Below, one piece after another: positions 9,167 to 18,190 of a stretch of 64,000 nucleotides of DNA. Source of the stretch: Sphingobacteriales bacterium (GTDB lineage: Bacteria > Bacteroidota > Bacteroidia > Chitinophagales > LD1); the NCBI GenBank assembly GCA_018262795.1, contig JADFDM010000012.1, positions 1-64,000 on the forward strand. Reading direction: 5' to 3'. Both the position numbers and the translations under genes were made by a program. Under the pieces are notes generated by a model. The model was not told where the DNA came from. It ran no database searches and saw nothing but the letters and a program-made list of their open reading frames with translations. The first letter of the stretch is position 1; every line of letters begins with the position of its first letter.

Positions 9167-9910
9167 TTAATCAGCTTGACGTTTTGCCCCTCGTGCTAAT
9201 TGATAAAACACCTCATCCATCGAATCAGCTTCAAATTTCTTTTTAAGATTGGCGGGGGTATCTAAGGCTTCGATGTTTCCATCCACCATAATTGAAATGC
9301 GGTGGCAATATTCCGACTCGTCCATATAGTGAGTCGTTACAAAAATACCGACACCATTAGCCGAAGCCTCATAAATCATATTCCAAAATTGCCTGCGCGT
9401 TACAGGGTCAACGCCACTGGTTGGTTCATCCAGAAAAACCACTTTGGGTCGGTGAATAAGCGCCACTGAAAAGGCTAATTTTTGCTTCCATCCTAAAGGA
9501 AGAGAGGCCACTAAATGTTTTGCTTCTTTCTGTAGCCCTAACTTTTGTATCAATTCATCTGTGCGATCTTTAATTTCCCGATCGGTGAGGCCGTAAATGC
9601 CGGCATAGAACTCAATGTTTTCCAGTACGGTGAGGTCTTCATACAAGGAAAATTTTTGACTCATATATCCGATGTTTTGCTTGATATCATCGCGATGAGT
9701 GAACACATCAAAACCGGCCACTGTAGCCTTGCCCGATGTAGGGATGGAAAGTCCGCAGAGCATTCGCATAGCAGTAGTTTTGCCGGCTCCATTGGCTCCG
9801 AGAAATCCAAATATTTCACCCGGGTAGGTTTCGAAACTAATTTCGTTTACAGCTACAAAATCACCAAACCGTTTGGTTAGCTTTTCCGTTTTTATGACCG
9901 GCTCTCTCAT
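9167..9910 (-). CDS. ABC transporter ATPase (YbhF C-terminal-half type)
   Basis: This 247-aa ATPase has Walker A GANGAGKT near residues 38-45, Walker B VVFLDEP and the H-loop FVTTHYMDE. The signature is degenerate (LPLGWKQKLAF instead of LSGGQ), which is the known form in the second half of fused YbhF-type ATPases. The following VDPVTRRQFW block fits drug-export ATPases. The gene is one base from the other ATPase gene, so this system has the two halves of E. coli YbhF as separate, adjacent genes. The ABC dimer probably has one canonical and one degenerate site. Confidence 0.92.
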   Translation of the reverse strand: MREPVIKTEKLTKRFGDFVAVNEISFETYPGEIFGFLGANGAGKTTAMRMLCGLSIPTSGKATVAGFDVFTHRDDIKQNIGYMSQKFSLYEDLTVLENIEFYAGIYGLTDREIKDRTDELIQKLGLQKEAKHLVASLPLGWKQKLAFSVALIHRPKVVFLDEPTSGVDPVTRRQFWNMIYEASANGVGIFVTTHYMDESEYCHRISIMVDGNIEALDTPANLKKKFEADSMDEVFYQLARGAKRQAD

Positions 9911-9911
9911 C

Positions 9912-10829
9912 TTATTCCTTCATTAATCTTATAAAGCAATCCTCAATAACGGGGGTGATTTTTTGATGTTCTATCTGTTCATGTCCACGTTCTTTTAATG
10001 ACTTCAATAAATCTTGAAGAGAGCTATCAGTTTCGTCTTTCAATGTTACGTGCAGGTTTTCCCCAAATGGGAAACAGCTTTCTGTAAGTTCATTCGCGAG
10101 TATATTCTGTTGCAGGGTATAAATGTTCTCATCTTTAAATGCGTAGAGATTTACAGGATACGCCTTCACAATATTATCGGGGGTGTCTAATGAAAGAATT
10201 TTTCCCGCTTGCATCAAAGCAATCCGGTCGCACAAAGTTGCTTCGTCCATATAAGGAGTAGAAACAAGAATAGTGATGCCTTGCGCTTTTAGCCGTTTCA
10301 GCATTTCCCAAAACTCTTTGCGCGACACCGCATCTACCCCTGTGGTAGGCTCATCTAAAAACAGCACTTCGGGTTTGTGAATAAGAGCGCAACACAAAGC
10401 AAGTTTTTGCTTCATCCCCCCCGACAATTTACCGGCCCGTCTGTTTTTGAATGGCTCTATCTGCTCGTAAATTTCTTTTATTAGATAATAGTTCTCCTGA
10501 ATGGTGGTACCAAAAACCGTAGCAAAAAATGTCAGATTCTCTTCCACCGATAAGTCCTGATAAAGCGAGAACCGACCCGGCATATAGCCCACACAACCTC
10601 GAATGGCATTATACTCTTTTACCACATCATAACCCACTACCGTAGCCATCCCTTTGTCGGGGAGTAATAGGGTAGTAAGAATTCTAAAGATGCTGGTTTT
10701 GCCGGCTCCATCCGGACCAATTAATCCAAACAATTCCCCTTTTTCCACGTTCAGTGAAAAATCATCTATAGCCACGATGTCACCATCGTTATAGGTCTTG
10801 GTAATATGATTAAGCACTACAGCTCCCAC
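9912..10829 (-). CDS. ABC transporter ATPase (YbhF N-terminal-half type)
   Basis: This 305-aa ATPase has Walker A GPDGAGKTS, a canonical signature LSGGMKQKLALC, Walker B VLFLDEPTTGVD and a C-terminal extension of about 80 residues after the ABC fold. The Walker A variant GPDGAGKT is typical of the first half of YbhF. It follows the membrane-fusion gene by three bases and precedes the second ATPase gene by one base. The two should form the heterodimeric motor for the two ABC-2 permeases. Confidence 0.92.
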   Translation of the reverse strand: MGAVVLNHITKTYNDGDIVAIDDFSLNVEKGELFGLIGPDGAGKTSIFRILTTLLLPDKGMATVVGYDVVKEYNAIRGCVGYMPGRFSLYQDLSVEENLTFFATVFGTTIQENYYLIKEIYEQIEPFKNRRAGKLSGGMKQKLALCCALIHKPEVLFLDEPTTGVDAVSRKEFWEMLKRLKAQGITILVSTPYMDEATLCDRIALMQAGKILSLDTPDNIVKAYPVNLYAFKDENIYTLQQNILANELTESCFPFGENLHVTLKDETDSSLQDLLKSLKERGHEQIEHQKITPVIEDCFIRLMKE

Positions 10830-10832
10830 TGC

Positions 10833-11723
10833 TTAAAATTTCACTTCAGCATACATCCCCAATTTCAACAAGCCGTCATTCTTCACTCTTATCTTTACGG
10901 CATATACTAAGTTGGCTCGCTCGTCCTTTGTCTGAATAGTTTTAGGAGTAAACTCCGCTTTATCACTTATCCAACTCACCTTTCCTTTGTATTGTTTGTA
11001 TTTGTCTTTGCCATCATCGGTAAACACCGCAACGGTTTGACTCAACTTCAAATTTGATAACTGATCGCTGGTAATGTAGGCGCGCAGTAATAAGCTACTC
11101 ATATCGGCAATCTTATACAGCGGCTTACCGGGAGCCGCTACTTCATTCGCTTCAGCATATTTGGTCAGTACGGTACCATCTATCGGATTTACTAAGCGGC
11201 ATTTATCCAACTGGTCATTCAATTGCTCGATCTGTATTTGCAGCGGAACAGAACCTTTGCTGATGCTTGCGGTGGTAATATCTAAAGAGGATTCGAGCGC
11301 GCTAATCTGCTTGCCGATAACATCTATTTGTGTATTCACATCATCTAGTTGTTTTTGCGTGGCAGCATCCGATTTCAGTAGGTTAGTCACTCGTTTTTGT
11401 TCTCTTTCGGCTCCCTTCATTTGTTCTTGCAAAGCGGCTACCTGTTTACTAATATCAGGTCGTTGGCTCAAAGTTGCCGCCATCTGTGCTTGTATCTGTT
11501 TCTTTTTGAGATACAGTTGAGTGCTGTCTATATAGCCGATCACTTCTCCTGCCTTTAAGGTCTGACCTTCTTCCACATCGAATTGCTTAATAGTTCCGGC
11601 CGCCTCTGCGGAGATAATAGTTTCTTCTGATTCAAAAGTGCCGGAGGCATCGAATTCATTGTCGTTTCTATTGCAAGAAGCGATCGCAAAAAGCGCGATA
11701 ATAAAAACTGAAAACTGTTTCAT
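10833..11723 (-). CDS. HlyD/YbhG-like membrane-fusion lipoprotein
   Basis: The protein has 296 residues from the ATG at 11723. I prefer this start to an in-frame ATG at 11849 because it begins directly with a lipoprotein signal (MKQFSVFIIALFAIASC, lipobox cysteine at residue 17), and the longer form would overlap the TolC gene. The domains in order are a biotinyl-lipoyl-like half (ISAEAAGTIKQFDVEEGQTLKAG), a long coiled-coil hairpin (about residues 80-160, many Q, K and E), the second lipoyl half and a beta-barrel. This is the periplasmic adaptor linking the permeases with TolC. Confidence 0.88.
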   Translation of the reverse strand: MKQFSVFIIALFAIASCNRNDNEFDASGTFESEETIISAEAAGTIKQFDVEEGQTLKAGEVIGYIDSTQLYLKKKQIQAQMAATLSQRPDISKQVAALQEQMKGAEREQKRVTNLLKSDAATQKQLDDVNTQIDVIGKQISALESSLDITTASISKGSVPLQIQIEQLNDQLDKCRLVNPIDGTVLTKYAEANEVAAPGKPLYKIADMSSLLLRAYITSDQLSNLKLSQTVAVFTDDGKDKYKQYKGKVSWISDKAEFTPKTIQTKDERANLVYAVKIRVKNDGLLKLGMYAEVKF

Positions 11724-11757
11724 GGAGTTATAATTTGTATTGAGATGGATGGAATCT

Positions 11758-13023
11758 TTAATTGCCGGAAGTAGTCTTATAGTTATACTCCGCCATGAGT
11801 AATTGAATTTTATGCAGAATGAGATTTTGCCGCGCTTGGTCTTCGGCATTTACTTTCGTCAAAAAATCATTGCTGGTAATCACTCCATTTTCCAACTGGG
11901 CTTGTGCCGCCACCTTCACTTCGGTTCTCAAGGCAATAATTTCATCATCGCTTTTCATCAACTCTTCATATTTCTGTTGCTCCGAGTTCTGTTGCGTTAA
12001 TGTAAAATTGGTATTGAACAGAAAGGCTTCTTGCTGAATATCAATCAAACCGCGATTTACATCCAGTAATTTTTTATCCTTTCGAAAGGTGTAAAAGCCG
12101 GAGAGGGACCAGCCAAGGCGCACTCCCAACATATAATATCCGGCAAACTCATTCTTGAGCATATTCAATCCGGGCTTGGCATATCCGCCTTGGAAAAATA
12201 CTCCCGCACGCGGCAATGTTTTAGCCACAATCAGTTTATCCTGTATGTCGAAAGTTTTCTTTTGAGTTTCAAAAAGATTCAACTCCGGGCGATGGATAGT
12301 TGCAACAGAAGTAACGGCAACCGGTGTTTGCAAAACGGTACTATCATTGAGTGGACGGTTAATAAATTGACCTAGCATATCGGTATAGGCCTTGCGGGTA
12401 GCTTTCAATTGAATACTATTTTGTTCCACTTTTAGCAACTCGGCCTGCAACTCACTCTTATTGCTTTTGTAGGCCACTCCGTTGTTGATGGCCGCAGTTA
12501 TTTTATTGATCCCCGTCTGAATATCTTTCTTCAAAAGTTCCACTTGCTGCAACTGACCATCAATCAGCAATACCCCGAAATACAACTGATTCACCCGATC
12601 CTTCAACTTGTATAGCTCAACTTCTAACTGTTGTTGCGATATCTCCGCATTGCTCTTTATCAACTTGCGTTGAGGCTCTATCATAAAAGCATCGGTCAGC
12701 GATTGGTTGATTTCGCCATACATTTTATACTGGTCTTTGCTGGGAGCTTGTATAGTAAAAGGCAAGCTGGCCGGTAAATCAATGCTGGTGACATCACTTT
12801 GGTAAGTTGCCTGAGCCGAAAAATTAATCTGTGGCAGATACCCCTTCTTCGCATTCTCAATATTGTAATCTTTACTTTTTTCTATCAGGTCTTTCTGTTT
12901 CGCAAGGGGATATGCTGTTTTGGCCAAAGCATAGCATTCATCGAGCGTAAGCGTTTGTGAGGATTGAGCAGATGTACTCAGTAAGAATAAAAAGCCGGTT
13001 ACTATTATGATGATTCGTTTCAT
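11758..13023 (-). CDS. TolC-family outer-membrane efflux protein
   Basis: The protein has 421 residues from the ATG at 13023, where a clean signal peptide begins (MKRIIIIVTGFLFLLSTSAQ). An in-frame ATG at 13092 would add 23 charged residues before it and overlap the TetR gene, so it was not used. The sequence has TolC/OEP features: LTLDECYALAKTAYP at the mature N-terminus, two repeats of long helices with heptad-like Q/E/K content, and NAKKGYLPQINFSAQATYQ as a strand region. It should form the outer-membrane channel of operon B, with the adaptor encoded 34 bases downstream. Confidence 0.9.
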   Translation of the reverse strand: MKRIIIIVTGFLFLLSTSAQSSQTLTLDECYALAKTAYPLAKQKDLIEKSKDYNIENAKKGYLPQINFSAQATYQSDVTSIDLPASLPFTIQAPSKDQYKMYGEINQSLTDAFMIEPQRKLIKSNAEISQQQLEVELYKLKDRVNQLYFGVLLIDGQLQQVELLKKDIQTGINKITAAINNGVAYKSNKSELQAELLKVEQNSIQLKATRKAYTDMLGQFINRPLNDSTVLQTPVAVTSVATIHRPELNLFETQKKTFDIQDKLIVAKTLPRAGVFFQGGYAKPGLNMLKNEFAGYYMLGVRLGWSLSGFYTFRKDKKLLDVNRGLIDIQQEAFLFNTNFTLTQQNSEQQKYEELMKSDDEIIALRTEVKVAAQAQLENGVITSNDFLTKVNAEDQARQNLILHKIQLLMAEYNYKTTSGN

Positions 13024-13061
13024 CTGTTTTGCTGATTTTGATTTCTGTTTATCCGTTCCTC

Positions 13062-13703
13062 TTATTTCACTAACACCATCTCTATGATCCACCGAGGCAA
13101 CAGTTTTTTCCGCTCGTTCATTAATTCCATAAACTGCTTTTGGTTGAGTTTACCCAGTGATCGTATAATAGAGTTGGCGATAAATGGGAAAATGACCAGC
13201 CCCATGATATTGGAAACGAGTTGAAGCGGATGAATCTGAATCACGATTCCTTTTTCAATATCCTGCTGCACTTGTTTCATAAAAGGAGAATTCAAAAAGC
13301 CTACCCTCTGGCTAATCATTCCGGAAAATTTATCAGGATTGTTTTTAATAGCTGTAATTACAAAAAGCGGAATGTCGGGGTTCACCAGCAACATCTCGAT
13401 ATAGTAGTTTACTAATTGCTCCACTTTTGCCTGCCAAGTGGTTTCCTCATCATGGGCAATGAGATGAACACCCATCATAAACGTTTCCAGATTTTCCAAC
13501 ATTATCAAGTCAAACAATTTTTCCTTACTGCGGAAATAGTAATTGAGCAATGCCAAGTTAATTCCTGCTTCATGGGCAATGTCGCGCGTACGAGTGTCCT
13601 TATATCCTTTTTGGGTAAAGACCTTCCTTGCTGCTTCCTTGATCTTCTCTTCCGTAGAGGCATCTGGAGTTTTCTTCACTAACCTTTTTCCAAACTGTTT
13701 CAT
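13062..13703 (-). CDS. TetR-family repressor of efflux operon B
   Basis: This 213-aa protein has an N-terminal TetR HTH domain: EAARKVFTQKGYKDTRTRDIAHEAGINLALLNYYFRSKEKLFD. The C-terminal domain is helical and ends in RKKLLPRWIIEMVLVK. It is the first gene of the exporter operon and ends 38 bases before the TolC start. A perfect 22-bp palindrome lies 42 bases upstream of the start codon. The usual arrangement is self-repression relieved by a pump substrate. The substrate cannot be told from sequence. Confidence 0.92.
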   Translation of the reverse strand: MKQFGKRLVKKTPDASTEEKIKEAARKVFTQKGYKDTRTRDIAHEAGINLALLNYYFRSKEKLFDLIMLENLETFMMGVHLIAHDEETTWQAKVEQLVNYYIEMLLVNPDIPLFVITAIKNNPDKFSGMISQRVGFLNSPFMKQVQQDIEKGIVIQIHPLQLVSNIMGLVIFPFIANSIIRSLGKLNQKQFMELMNERKKLLPRWIIEMVLVK

Positions 13704-13745
13704 TGCAGCGGCAAAGGTAAAGCAATAATTTTCTTTTAAACAAGC

Positions 13746-13767
13746 GTTTTAATCAACTGATTAAAAC
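13746..13767. promoter_or_regulatory. Perfect 22-bp palindrome, candidate operator of the operon B TetR
   Basis: GTTTTAATCA (13746-13755), a two-base spacer AC, then TGATTAAAAC (13758-13767) form a perfect inverted repeat with ten-base arms. Length, spacing and position upstream of a TetR gene fit a TetR operator. The assignment to that regulator is inference. Confidence 0.6.
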
Positions 13768-13948
13768 AAGTGCTTAACTTTCCTGTAACAGCTTCATGCA
13801 GCACCTAATTCTTTCCCTCCTCTGAACTGTTATACCGAAGCCTACAGCCGCGAATAAATGCTCCTATTCATTTAGGTCTATGTGCAAAAATCCAAAGATC
13901 CCATTAATCAGCGTTCACTAAAGTAAAACCGATTGAAGTTGAAAAACT

Positions 13949-13977
13949 TTGGACTGCATCAATCTATTTCTAACTTG
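13949..13977 (+). promoter_or_regulatory. Candidate Bacteroidota promoter of the SprB-repeat gene
   Basis: TTG at 13949-13951, a 19-base spacer, then TAACTTG at 13971-13977 matches the -33/-7 pattern of Bacteroidota sigma-ABfr promoters (TTG, TAnnTTTG), with an imperfect -7 element. The gene starts 36 bases later. Confidence 0.5.
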
Positions 13978-14013
13978 CAGAACAATTTTTAATTAACTAA
14001 ACCAAGCTACTTT

Positions 14014-15276
14014 ATGAAAAAACATTTTTACTCGCCTATGTTTTTGGCAATCTTCCTTTTGGGTTTATTTACCACTAACATTCAGGCACAAACCCCCTCC
14101 TCTTCTGGCCGGGCTACCATCAGCCTTACGTTTACAAACACAGAACCACTTTGTTATTTTTCAACCAATGGAAATATAATTGTGACAGTAAGCGGAGGTA
14201 CTGCACCTTACAGTTACCTATGGTCAGATAATTCTACTTCAGATACTCTTAAAAATGTAGGTGCGGGAACATACAGCGTCACCGTAACAGATGCAAATAG
14301 TGCAACTGTAGCCGATTCTGATTCGCTTGGGCAACCTCAGTTTGTAAGCGGGTTCGTGAATACCTTCCCTTCTTCGGGCACTGATGGCATGGCCATTATT
14401 TCTGCAAATGGAGGAACCCCACCTTACACCTACCTCTGGAATGATGGGCAAACCACTGACACGGCATTTAATTTAGCTCCCGGAAACTATGACGTGACCA
14501 CTACCGATAATCATGGCTGCACCGATCATCGCAGCGGAGTGGTAGGCACTGCCGGTGCCAGCATCACTATTACATTTGCTAACATAGAGCCGCTTTGCTT
14601 TATGAGTACCAACGGCAGTATTGTGGCAAGCGCAACCGGTGGAACAGCTCCCTATTCTTATCTGTGGTCAGATAATTCCACCTCTGATACACTTAAAAAT
14701 GTAGGCACAGGAACTTATAGCGTAACCGTTACCGATGCAAATAGCAACACCGCTACTGATGCTGATTCGCTAGGGCAACCTCAGTTTGTAACCGGCCATG
14801 TAACGACCTCCGCCTCTCATGGAAATGATGGGATGGCTATCATCTCTTCGAGTGGAGGCACCCCGCCATACACATACTTGTGGAATGATGGACAAACTAC
14901 TGATACGATCATCAATCTGGCTCCCGGAACCTATGACGTAACTACTACTGACAACCACGGCTGCACCGATCATCGCAGTGGGGTGGTGGATGATATCAGC
15001 GGAATATACGATGTACAAAACGCACTCAATAATTTCGATGTATATCCTAACCCAACAGAAGCTACCCTGAACCTGAAGTTTACTTTAACGAAGGAAGAAT
15101 CTTTACAGATTCGGGTAGTTGATGTATCAGGCAAAATTGTCTATACCGAAAAAGCTACGCTGTCGGGCAACGTACACCACGCAATCAATGTTAGCGAATT
15201 AGCTAAAGGCTCGTACATCCTTCAAGTGCTTACTACAAACGGGATAAGCAGAAAAGGCTTTGTGGTTTCACATTAA
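14014..15276 (+). CDS. SprB-repeat surface protein with T9SS C-terminal sorting domain
   Basis: This 420-aa secreted protein has a signal peptide to about residue 26 (NIQAQ). Four SprB-type repeats follow, two of the form EPLC...GGTAPYSYLWSDNSTSDTLKNVGxGTYSVTVTDAN and two of the form GGTPPYTYLWNDGQTTDT...APGxYDVTTTDNHGCTDHRSGVV. They are arranged as a 148-residue unit present twice, and the DNA copies are offset by 444 bp (14143 and 14587). Residues from about 340 (FDVYPNPTEATLNLKF ... KGSYILQVLTTNG) form a type A type IX sorting domain. SprB repeats occur in surface adhesins, including those used in gliding. Here the function is probably adhesion or a surface layer. It is monocistronic. Confidence 0.9.
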   Translation: MKKHFYSPMFLAIFLLGLFTTNIQAQTPSSSGRATISLTFTNTEPLCYFSTNGNIIVTVSGGTAPYSYLWSDNSTSDTLKNVGAGTYSVTVTDANSATVADSDSLGQPQFVSGFVNTFPSSGTDGMAIISANGGTPPYTYLWNDGQTTDTAFNLAPGNYDVTTTDNHGCTDHRSGVVGTAGASITITFANIEPLCFMSTNGSIVASATGGTAPYSYLWSDNSTSDTLKNVGTGTYSVTVTDANSNTATDADSLGQPQFVTGHVTTSASHGNDGMAIISSSGGTPPYTYLWNDGQTTDTIINLAPGTYDVTTTDNHGCTDHRSGVVDDISGIYDVQNALNNFDVYPNPTEATLNLKFTLTKEESLQIRVVDVSGKIVYTEKATLSGNVHHAINVSELAKGSYILQVLTTNGISRKGFVVSH

Positions 15277-15301
15277 TATCATTTCAAACTTTTCGTTGAC
15301 A

Positions 15302-15332
15302 AAAGGGGGCTTGCATAAAGCTCCCTTTTTTT
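15302..15332 (+). terminator. Intrinsic terminator after the SprB-repeat gene
   Basis: The stem GGGGGCTT / AAGCTCCC (one G-T pair) with a four-base loop is followed by a run of seven T. It starts 26 bases after the stop codon of the plus-strand gene. Confidence 0.8.
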
Positions 15333-15565
15333 ATTGCTGTAGTTGGTGTAAATATCAAATGAGGTTTTCACTTAGCTTCCATGTTTTTTATCGAGTAATA
15401 ACAATAGCTTTAATGCCCCTCTTACTCAGCAAAGCAATATAAACAATACTACTATTTATCTTATTACCATGATAAATATCATAGGCAATAAGCCTTAAAT
15501 AAACCATATTTGCAGCATTAAATGCCCCTAATGAATTAGCAATTTTTGGAACTGAATTACTAACC

Positions 15566-15781
15566 ATGAATGAAAAAGAATTTCTCGCTCGAATCGGTCA
15601 AAAAATCAAGAAACTCCGCAAAGAACAAAGTATCCGGCAGTATGCTTTAGCACGGAAATGTAACTTTGAAAAGGCTAGTCTTTCGCGCATTGAATCGGGA
15701 AAAACGAATACTTCAGCAGTTACTTTATGGAGAATCAGTAAAGCCTTAAAGGTACCTATCGCTATTCTTTTTGAGGATTAA
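15566..15781 (+). CDS. Small XRE-family HTH regulator
   Basis: The 71 residues make up a single HTH_XRE (Cro/C1-type) domain: IGQKIKKLRKEQSIRQYALARKCNFEKASLSRIESGKTNTSAVTLWRISKALKVPIAILFED. The helix-turn-helix is about residues 22-41, and SRIESG is the usual recognition-helix ending. No partner domain is present. The 289-bp upstream gap is A+T-rich and holds only the terminator of the previous gene. There is no adjacent toxin gene, so a toxin-antitoxin role is not supported. The target is unknown. Confidence 0.85.
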   Translation: MNEKEFLARIGQKIKKLRKEQSIRQYALARKCNFEKASLSRIESGKTNTSAVTLWRISKALKVPIAILFED

Positions 15782-15833
15782 GGCTAATCAAATTTCTTGC
15801 TGGAGATTGGGCAGTAGTTCATAGAAGTGATGT

Positions 15834-17429
15834 TTACACCAGTTCAGTCTTGAACTCACTATCGAAGTGAAATTCAATTTCGGGGTTATTGTCCCGTTCC
15901 ATTTTTAGAAACCATTCCGATGGAGCCAGATATACCAAGTGCCCATCCTTATCTAACACAATGCTGGTGGATTTGAAGCGAATGAATTCATCTAATTTTT
16001 GTTGATTATCAGAACGAAGCCAACAGGCTCTTGTCATGTTTATAGGCTGAAAGCGACACGAAGCATTATACTCATGTTGCAAGCGATATTGTATGACCTC
16101 AAACTGCAACTCTCCCACCGTTCCCACAAACTTGCGATTGCCGGGCTGTTGAGTAAATAACTGTGCCACTCCTTCATCGGTTAACTGGGCAATTCCCTTC
16201 TCCAATTGCTTGCTCTTCATCGGGTCGGTATTTATCAACTCCTTAAATATTTCCGGGGAGAAACTTGGGATGCCCTTAATCTGAAAATCTTCTCCTTGCG
16301 ACAACACATCTCCTATTTTAAAATTGCCGGTATCGTACAGCCCTACCACATCTCCGGGATAGGCTTCTTCCACTATATTTTTACTCTGCGCCATAAACGA
16401 AACCGGGGTGCTGAAACGAAAATTCTTATTCAAGCGAACGTGGTGGTAATAAGTATGGCGTTCAAACTTTCCGCTGATGATCCGCAAAAAAGCAATGCGG
16501 TCGCGGTGCTTGGGGTCGAGGTTGGCGTGAATCTTAAAGATGAAGCCGGTCATTTTGTTTTCCTGCGGCTCCACAAATCGAATATCGGTTTCGCGTCCGC
16601 GAGGTTCAGGGGCTATCTCTACAAAGGTGTCCAACAACTCCTGCACACCAAAATTATTGACAGCAGAGCCGAAAAATACAGGAGCCAGATTCCCTTTTAA
16701 ATATTCGTTTACATCAAAGTGATCATACACTATTTCTACTGTCTCAGCATCTTCGCGAAGTTGCGCAGCGTCCTTCTCTCCTATTCGTTTATCTAAAGCC
16801 GCATCATTGATATCTTGAATTTGGAGCATCTCTTCCGCTACTTTGGTCGTGCTTGGTTTAAATAGGTTCAAGTATTTTTTGTGCAGATTATAAACTCCCT
16901 TGAATAGACTTCCCCGGTTAATTGGTAGGGACAAGGGTCGCACACGGATTTTTAATTCCTTCTCAATTTCATCGAGCAAATCGAAAGGGTCGCGCCCCTC
17001 ACGGTCCATTTTATTGATAAAGACAATGACCGGTGTTTTGCGCATAGCGCACACTTCCATCAGTCTGCGAGTTTGTTCCTCTACTCCTTTTACTGAGTCC
17101 ACCACCATGATTACCGAATCCACTGCGGTGAGCGTCCGGTAGGTGTCCTCGGCAAAATCTTTATGCCCCGGTGTATCGAGAATATTGATGAGCTTATCGC
17201 GATATTCAAAAGTCATCACAGAGGTAGCCACAGAAATTCCGCGCTGCTTCTCAATCTCCATAAAATCACTGGTGGCGGTTTTCTTTATTTTATTGCTCTT
17301 CACGGCTCCCGCTACTTGAATAGCTCCGCCAAAAAGCAGCAACTTCTCAGTGAGGGTTGTTTTTCCCGCATCCGGGTGGCTGATAATCCCGAAGGTTCTT
17401 CGTTTTGCTATTTCGTCTATGATGGCCAT
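15834..17429 (-). CDS. prfC: Peptide chain release factor 3
   Basis: This 531-aa translational GTPase has the expected RF3 length. The G1 loop is HPDAGKT at residues 18-24. [29 protein letters not shown] is the RF3-specific switch I region, [11 protein letters not shown] is G3 and [18 protein letters not shown] is G4. The C-terminal third ([21 protein letters not shown]) is the RF3 domain III signature that separates it from EF-G. RF3 removes RF1/RF2 from the ribosome after termination. The gene stands alone on the minus strand, convergent with the small HTH gene. Confidence 0.96.
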   Translation of the reverse strand: MAIIDEIAKRRTFGIISHPDAGKTTLTEKLLLFGGAIQVAGAVKSNKIKKTATSDFMEIEKQRGISVATSVMTFEYRDKLINILDTPGHKDFAEDTYRTLTAVDSVIMVVDSVKGVEEQTRRLMEVCAMRKTPVIVFINKMDREGRDPFDLLDEIEKELKIRVRPLSLPINRGSLFKGVYNLHKKYLNLFKPSTTKVAEEMLQIQDINDAALDKRIGEKDAAQLREDAETVEIVYDHFDVNEYLKGNLAPVFFGSAVNNFGVQELLDTFVEIAPEPRGRETDIRFVEPQENKMTGFIFKIHANLDPKHRDRIAFLRIISGKFERHTYYHHVRLNKNFRFSTPVSFMAQSKNIVEEAYPGDVVGLYDTGNFKIGDVLSQGEDFQIKGIPSFSPEIFKELINTDPMKSKQLEKGIAQLTDEGVAQLFTQQPGNRKFVGTVGELQFEVIQYRLQHEYNASCRFQPINMTRACWLRSDNQQKLDEFIRFKSTSIVLDKDGHLVYLAPSEWFLKMERDNNPEIEFHFDSEFKTELV

Positions 17430-17504
17430 ACCAATATTTTACTCCACTGCCGTTGCAGCTGTTTAACAGGGTTGCGAAAATAAAATATTGAAGTAAACGG
17501 AGGC

Positions 17505-18176
17505 TTAGTTCTTTCCGCTGTTCGTTATTTGGCTGGGGCTTTTGTATTCGGCAGGCACCGTAAAGTCGGTCTCGTTCAAATCCTTCTGCTCGGCTGAGAT
17601 GAACTGATAAGAGCTGATGACTTTACCTTCCAAATCTTTCGTGGTGTATTCCATAGGGAACCCTTTCAAGTGCTCTTCGTTCAATCCGGCCAAAGCCAAA
17701 TTATCTCTAAAGTAAGTAGCAAACTTATAGAACTGTGGTTTGAAATCTTTAGACAGCCATACTTCGGTTTCATTGCGATTCGTGCGAACCATTACTTTCT
17801 CACACTTCAAGCCTCCGATAGTTTTGGTTTCACCGGTTTGTGTCACTGTAATGCGCGACACATCTGATTCTTTGCCTTGCTGAATCTTTTCTACCGGAAT
17901 AATAAAATAAGATCGTTGCACTCCGGCCGGCACGGCTCCATCATTATAAGTCAGTATAACACTTCGCTTCGTATCGGGGATAAAGTAGGTGGTGCTATTC
18001 ACCGTTCCATCGCCAAATACCATCTTGAGTTTACAGTCCACATCGGTTACATACCAGGTTACGGTGATGTTACTTTTTGACTGACCTAAATACTTTTGTG
18101 TGATGAGATATCCTTTGCCGGCAAAAAGTGAAGTGCTAATGATAAATAGTAACTGGGCGATAAATAGCTTTTTCAT
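17505..18176 (-). CDS. Secreted DUF4412-like protein
   Basis: This 223-aa protein has a signal peptide to about residue 20 (TSLFAGKG). The mature part has alternating strands: GYLITQKYLGQSKSNITVTWYVTDVDCKLKMVFGDG, later QTGETKTIGGLKCEKVMVRTNRNETEVWLSKDF and GFPMEYTTKDLEGKVISSYQF. This is the pattern of DUF4412 proteins, LolA-like-fold periplasmic proteins common in Bacteroidota. The assignment is by recognition, not search. It starts 14 bases after the end of the glycine-rich gene on the same strand, so the two may be co-transcribed. Function is unknown. Confidence 0.7.
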   Translation of the reverse strand: MKKLFIAQLLFIISTSLFAGKGYLITQKYLGQSKSNITVTWYVTDVDCKLKMVFGDGTVNSTTYFIPDTKRSVILTYNDGAVPAGVQRSYFIIPVEKIQQGKESDVSRITVTQTGETKTIGGLKCEKVMVRTNRNETEVWLSKDFKPQFYKFATYFRDNLALAGLNEEHLKGFPMEYTTKDLEGKVISSYQFISAEQKDLNETDFTVPAEYKSPSQITNSGKN

Positions 18177-18190
18177 GTTTCTCTAATTAT

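Larger units (their letters stand above)
13704..14013. other. Divergent intergenic region between TetR and SprB-repeat genes
   Basis: This 310-bp region has no coding frame of note. It holds the palindrome at 13746-13767 next to the TetR gene and a Bacteroidota-type promoter at 13949-13977 next to the SprB-repeat gene. Between them, about 13770-13940, I see nothing specific. Confidence 0.6.

Noticed and set aside
10833-11849. Longer membrane-fusion protein starting at 11849
   Set aside because: It would add 42 residues before a textbook lipoprotein signal and overlap the TolC gene by about 90 bases.
13024-13092. TolC start at 13092
   Set aside because: The 23 extra residues are charged and precede a clean signal peptide. 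They would also overlap the TetR gene.
14014-15276. Repeats in this gene as a CRISPR or DNA-level repeat array
   Set aside because: The repetition follows protein domains in frame with a 444-bp period and diverged third positions.
15566-15781. HTH protein as antitoxin of a toxin-antitoxin pair
   Set aside because: No toxin-like gene is adjacent on either strand.
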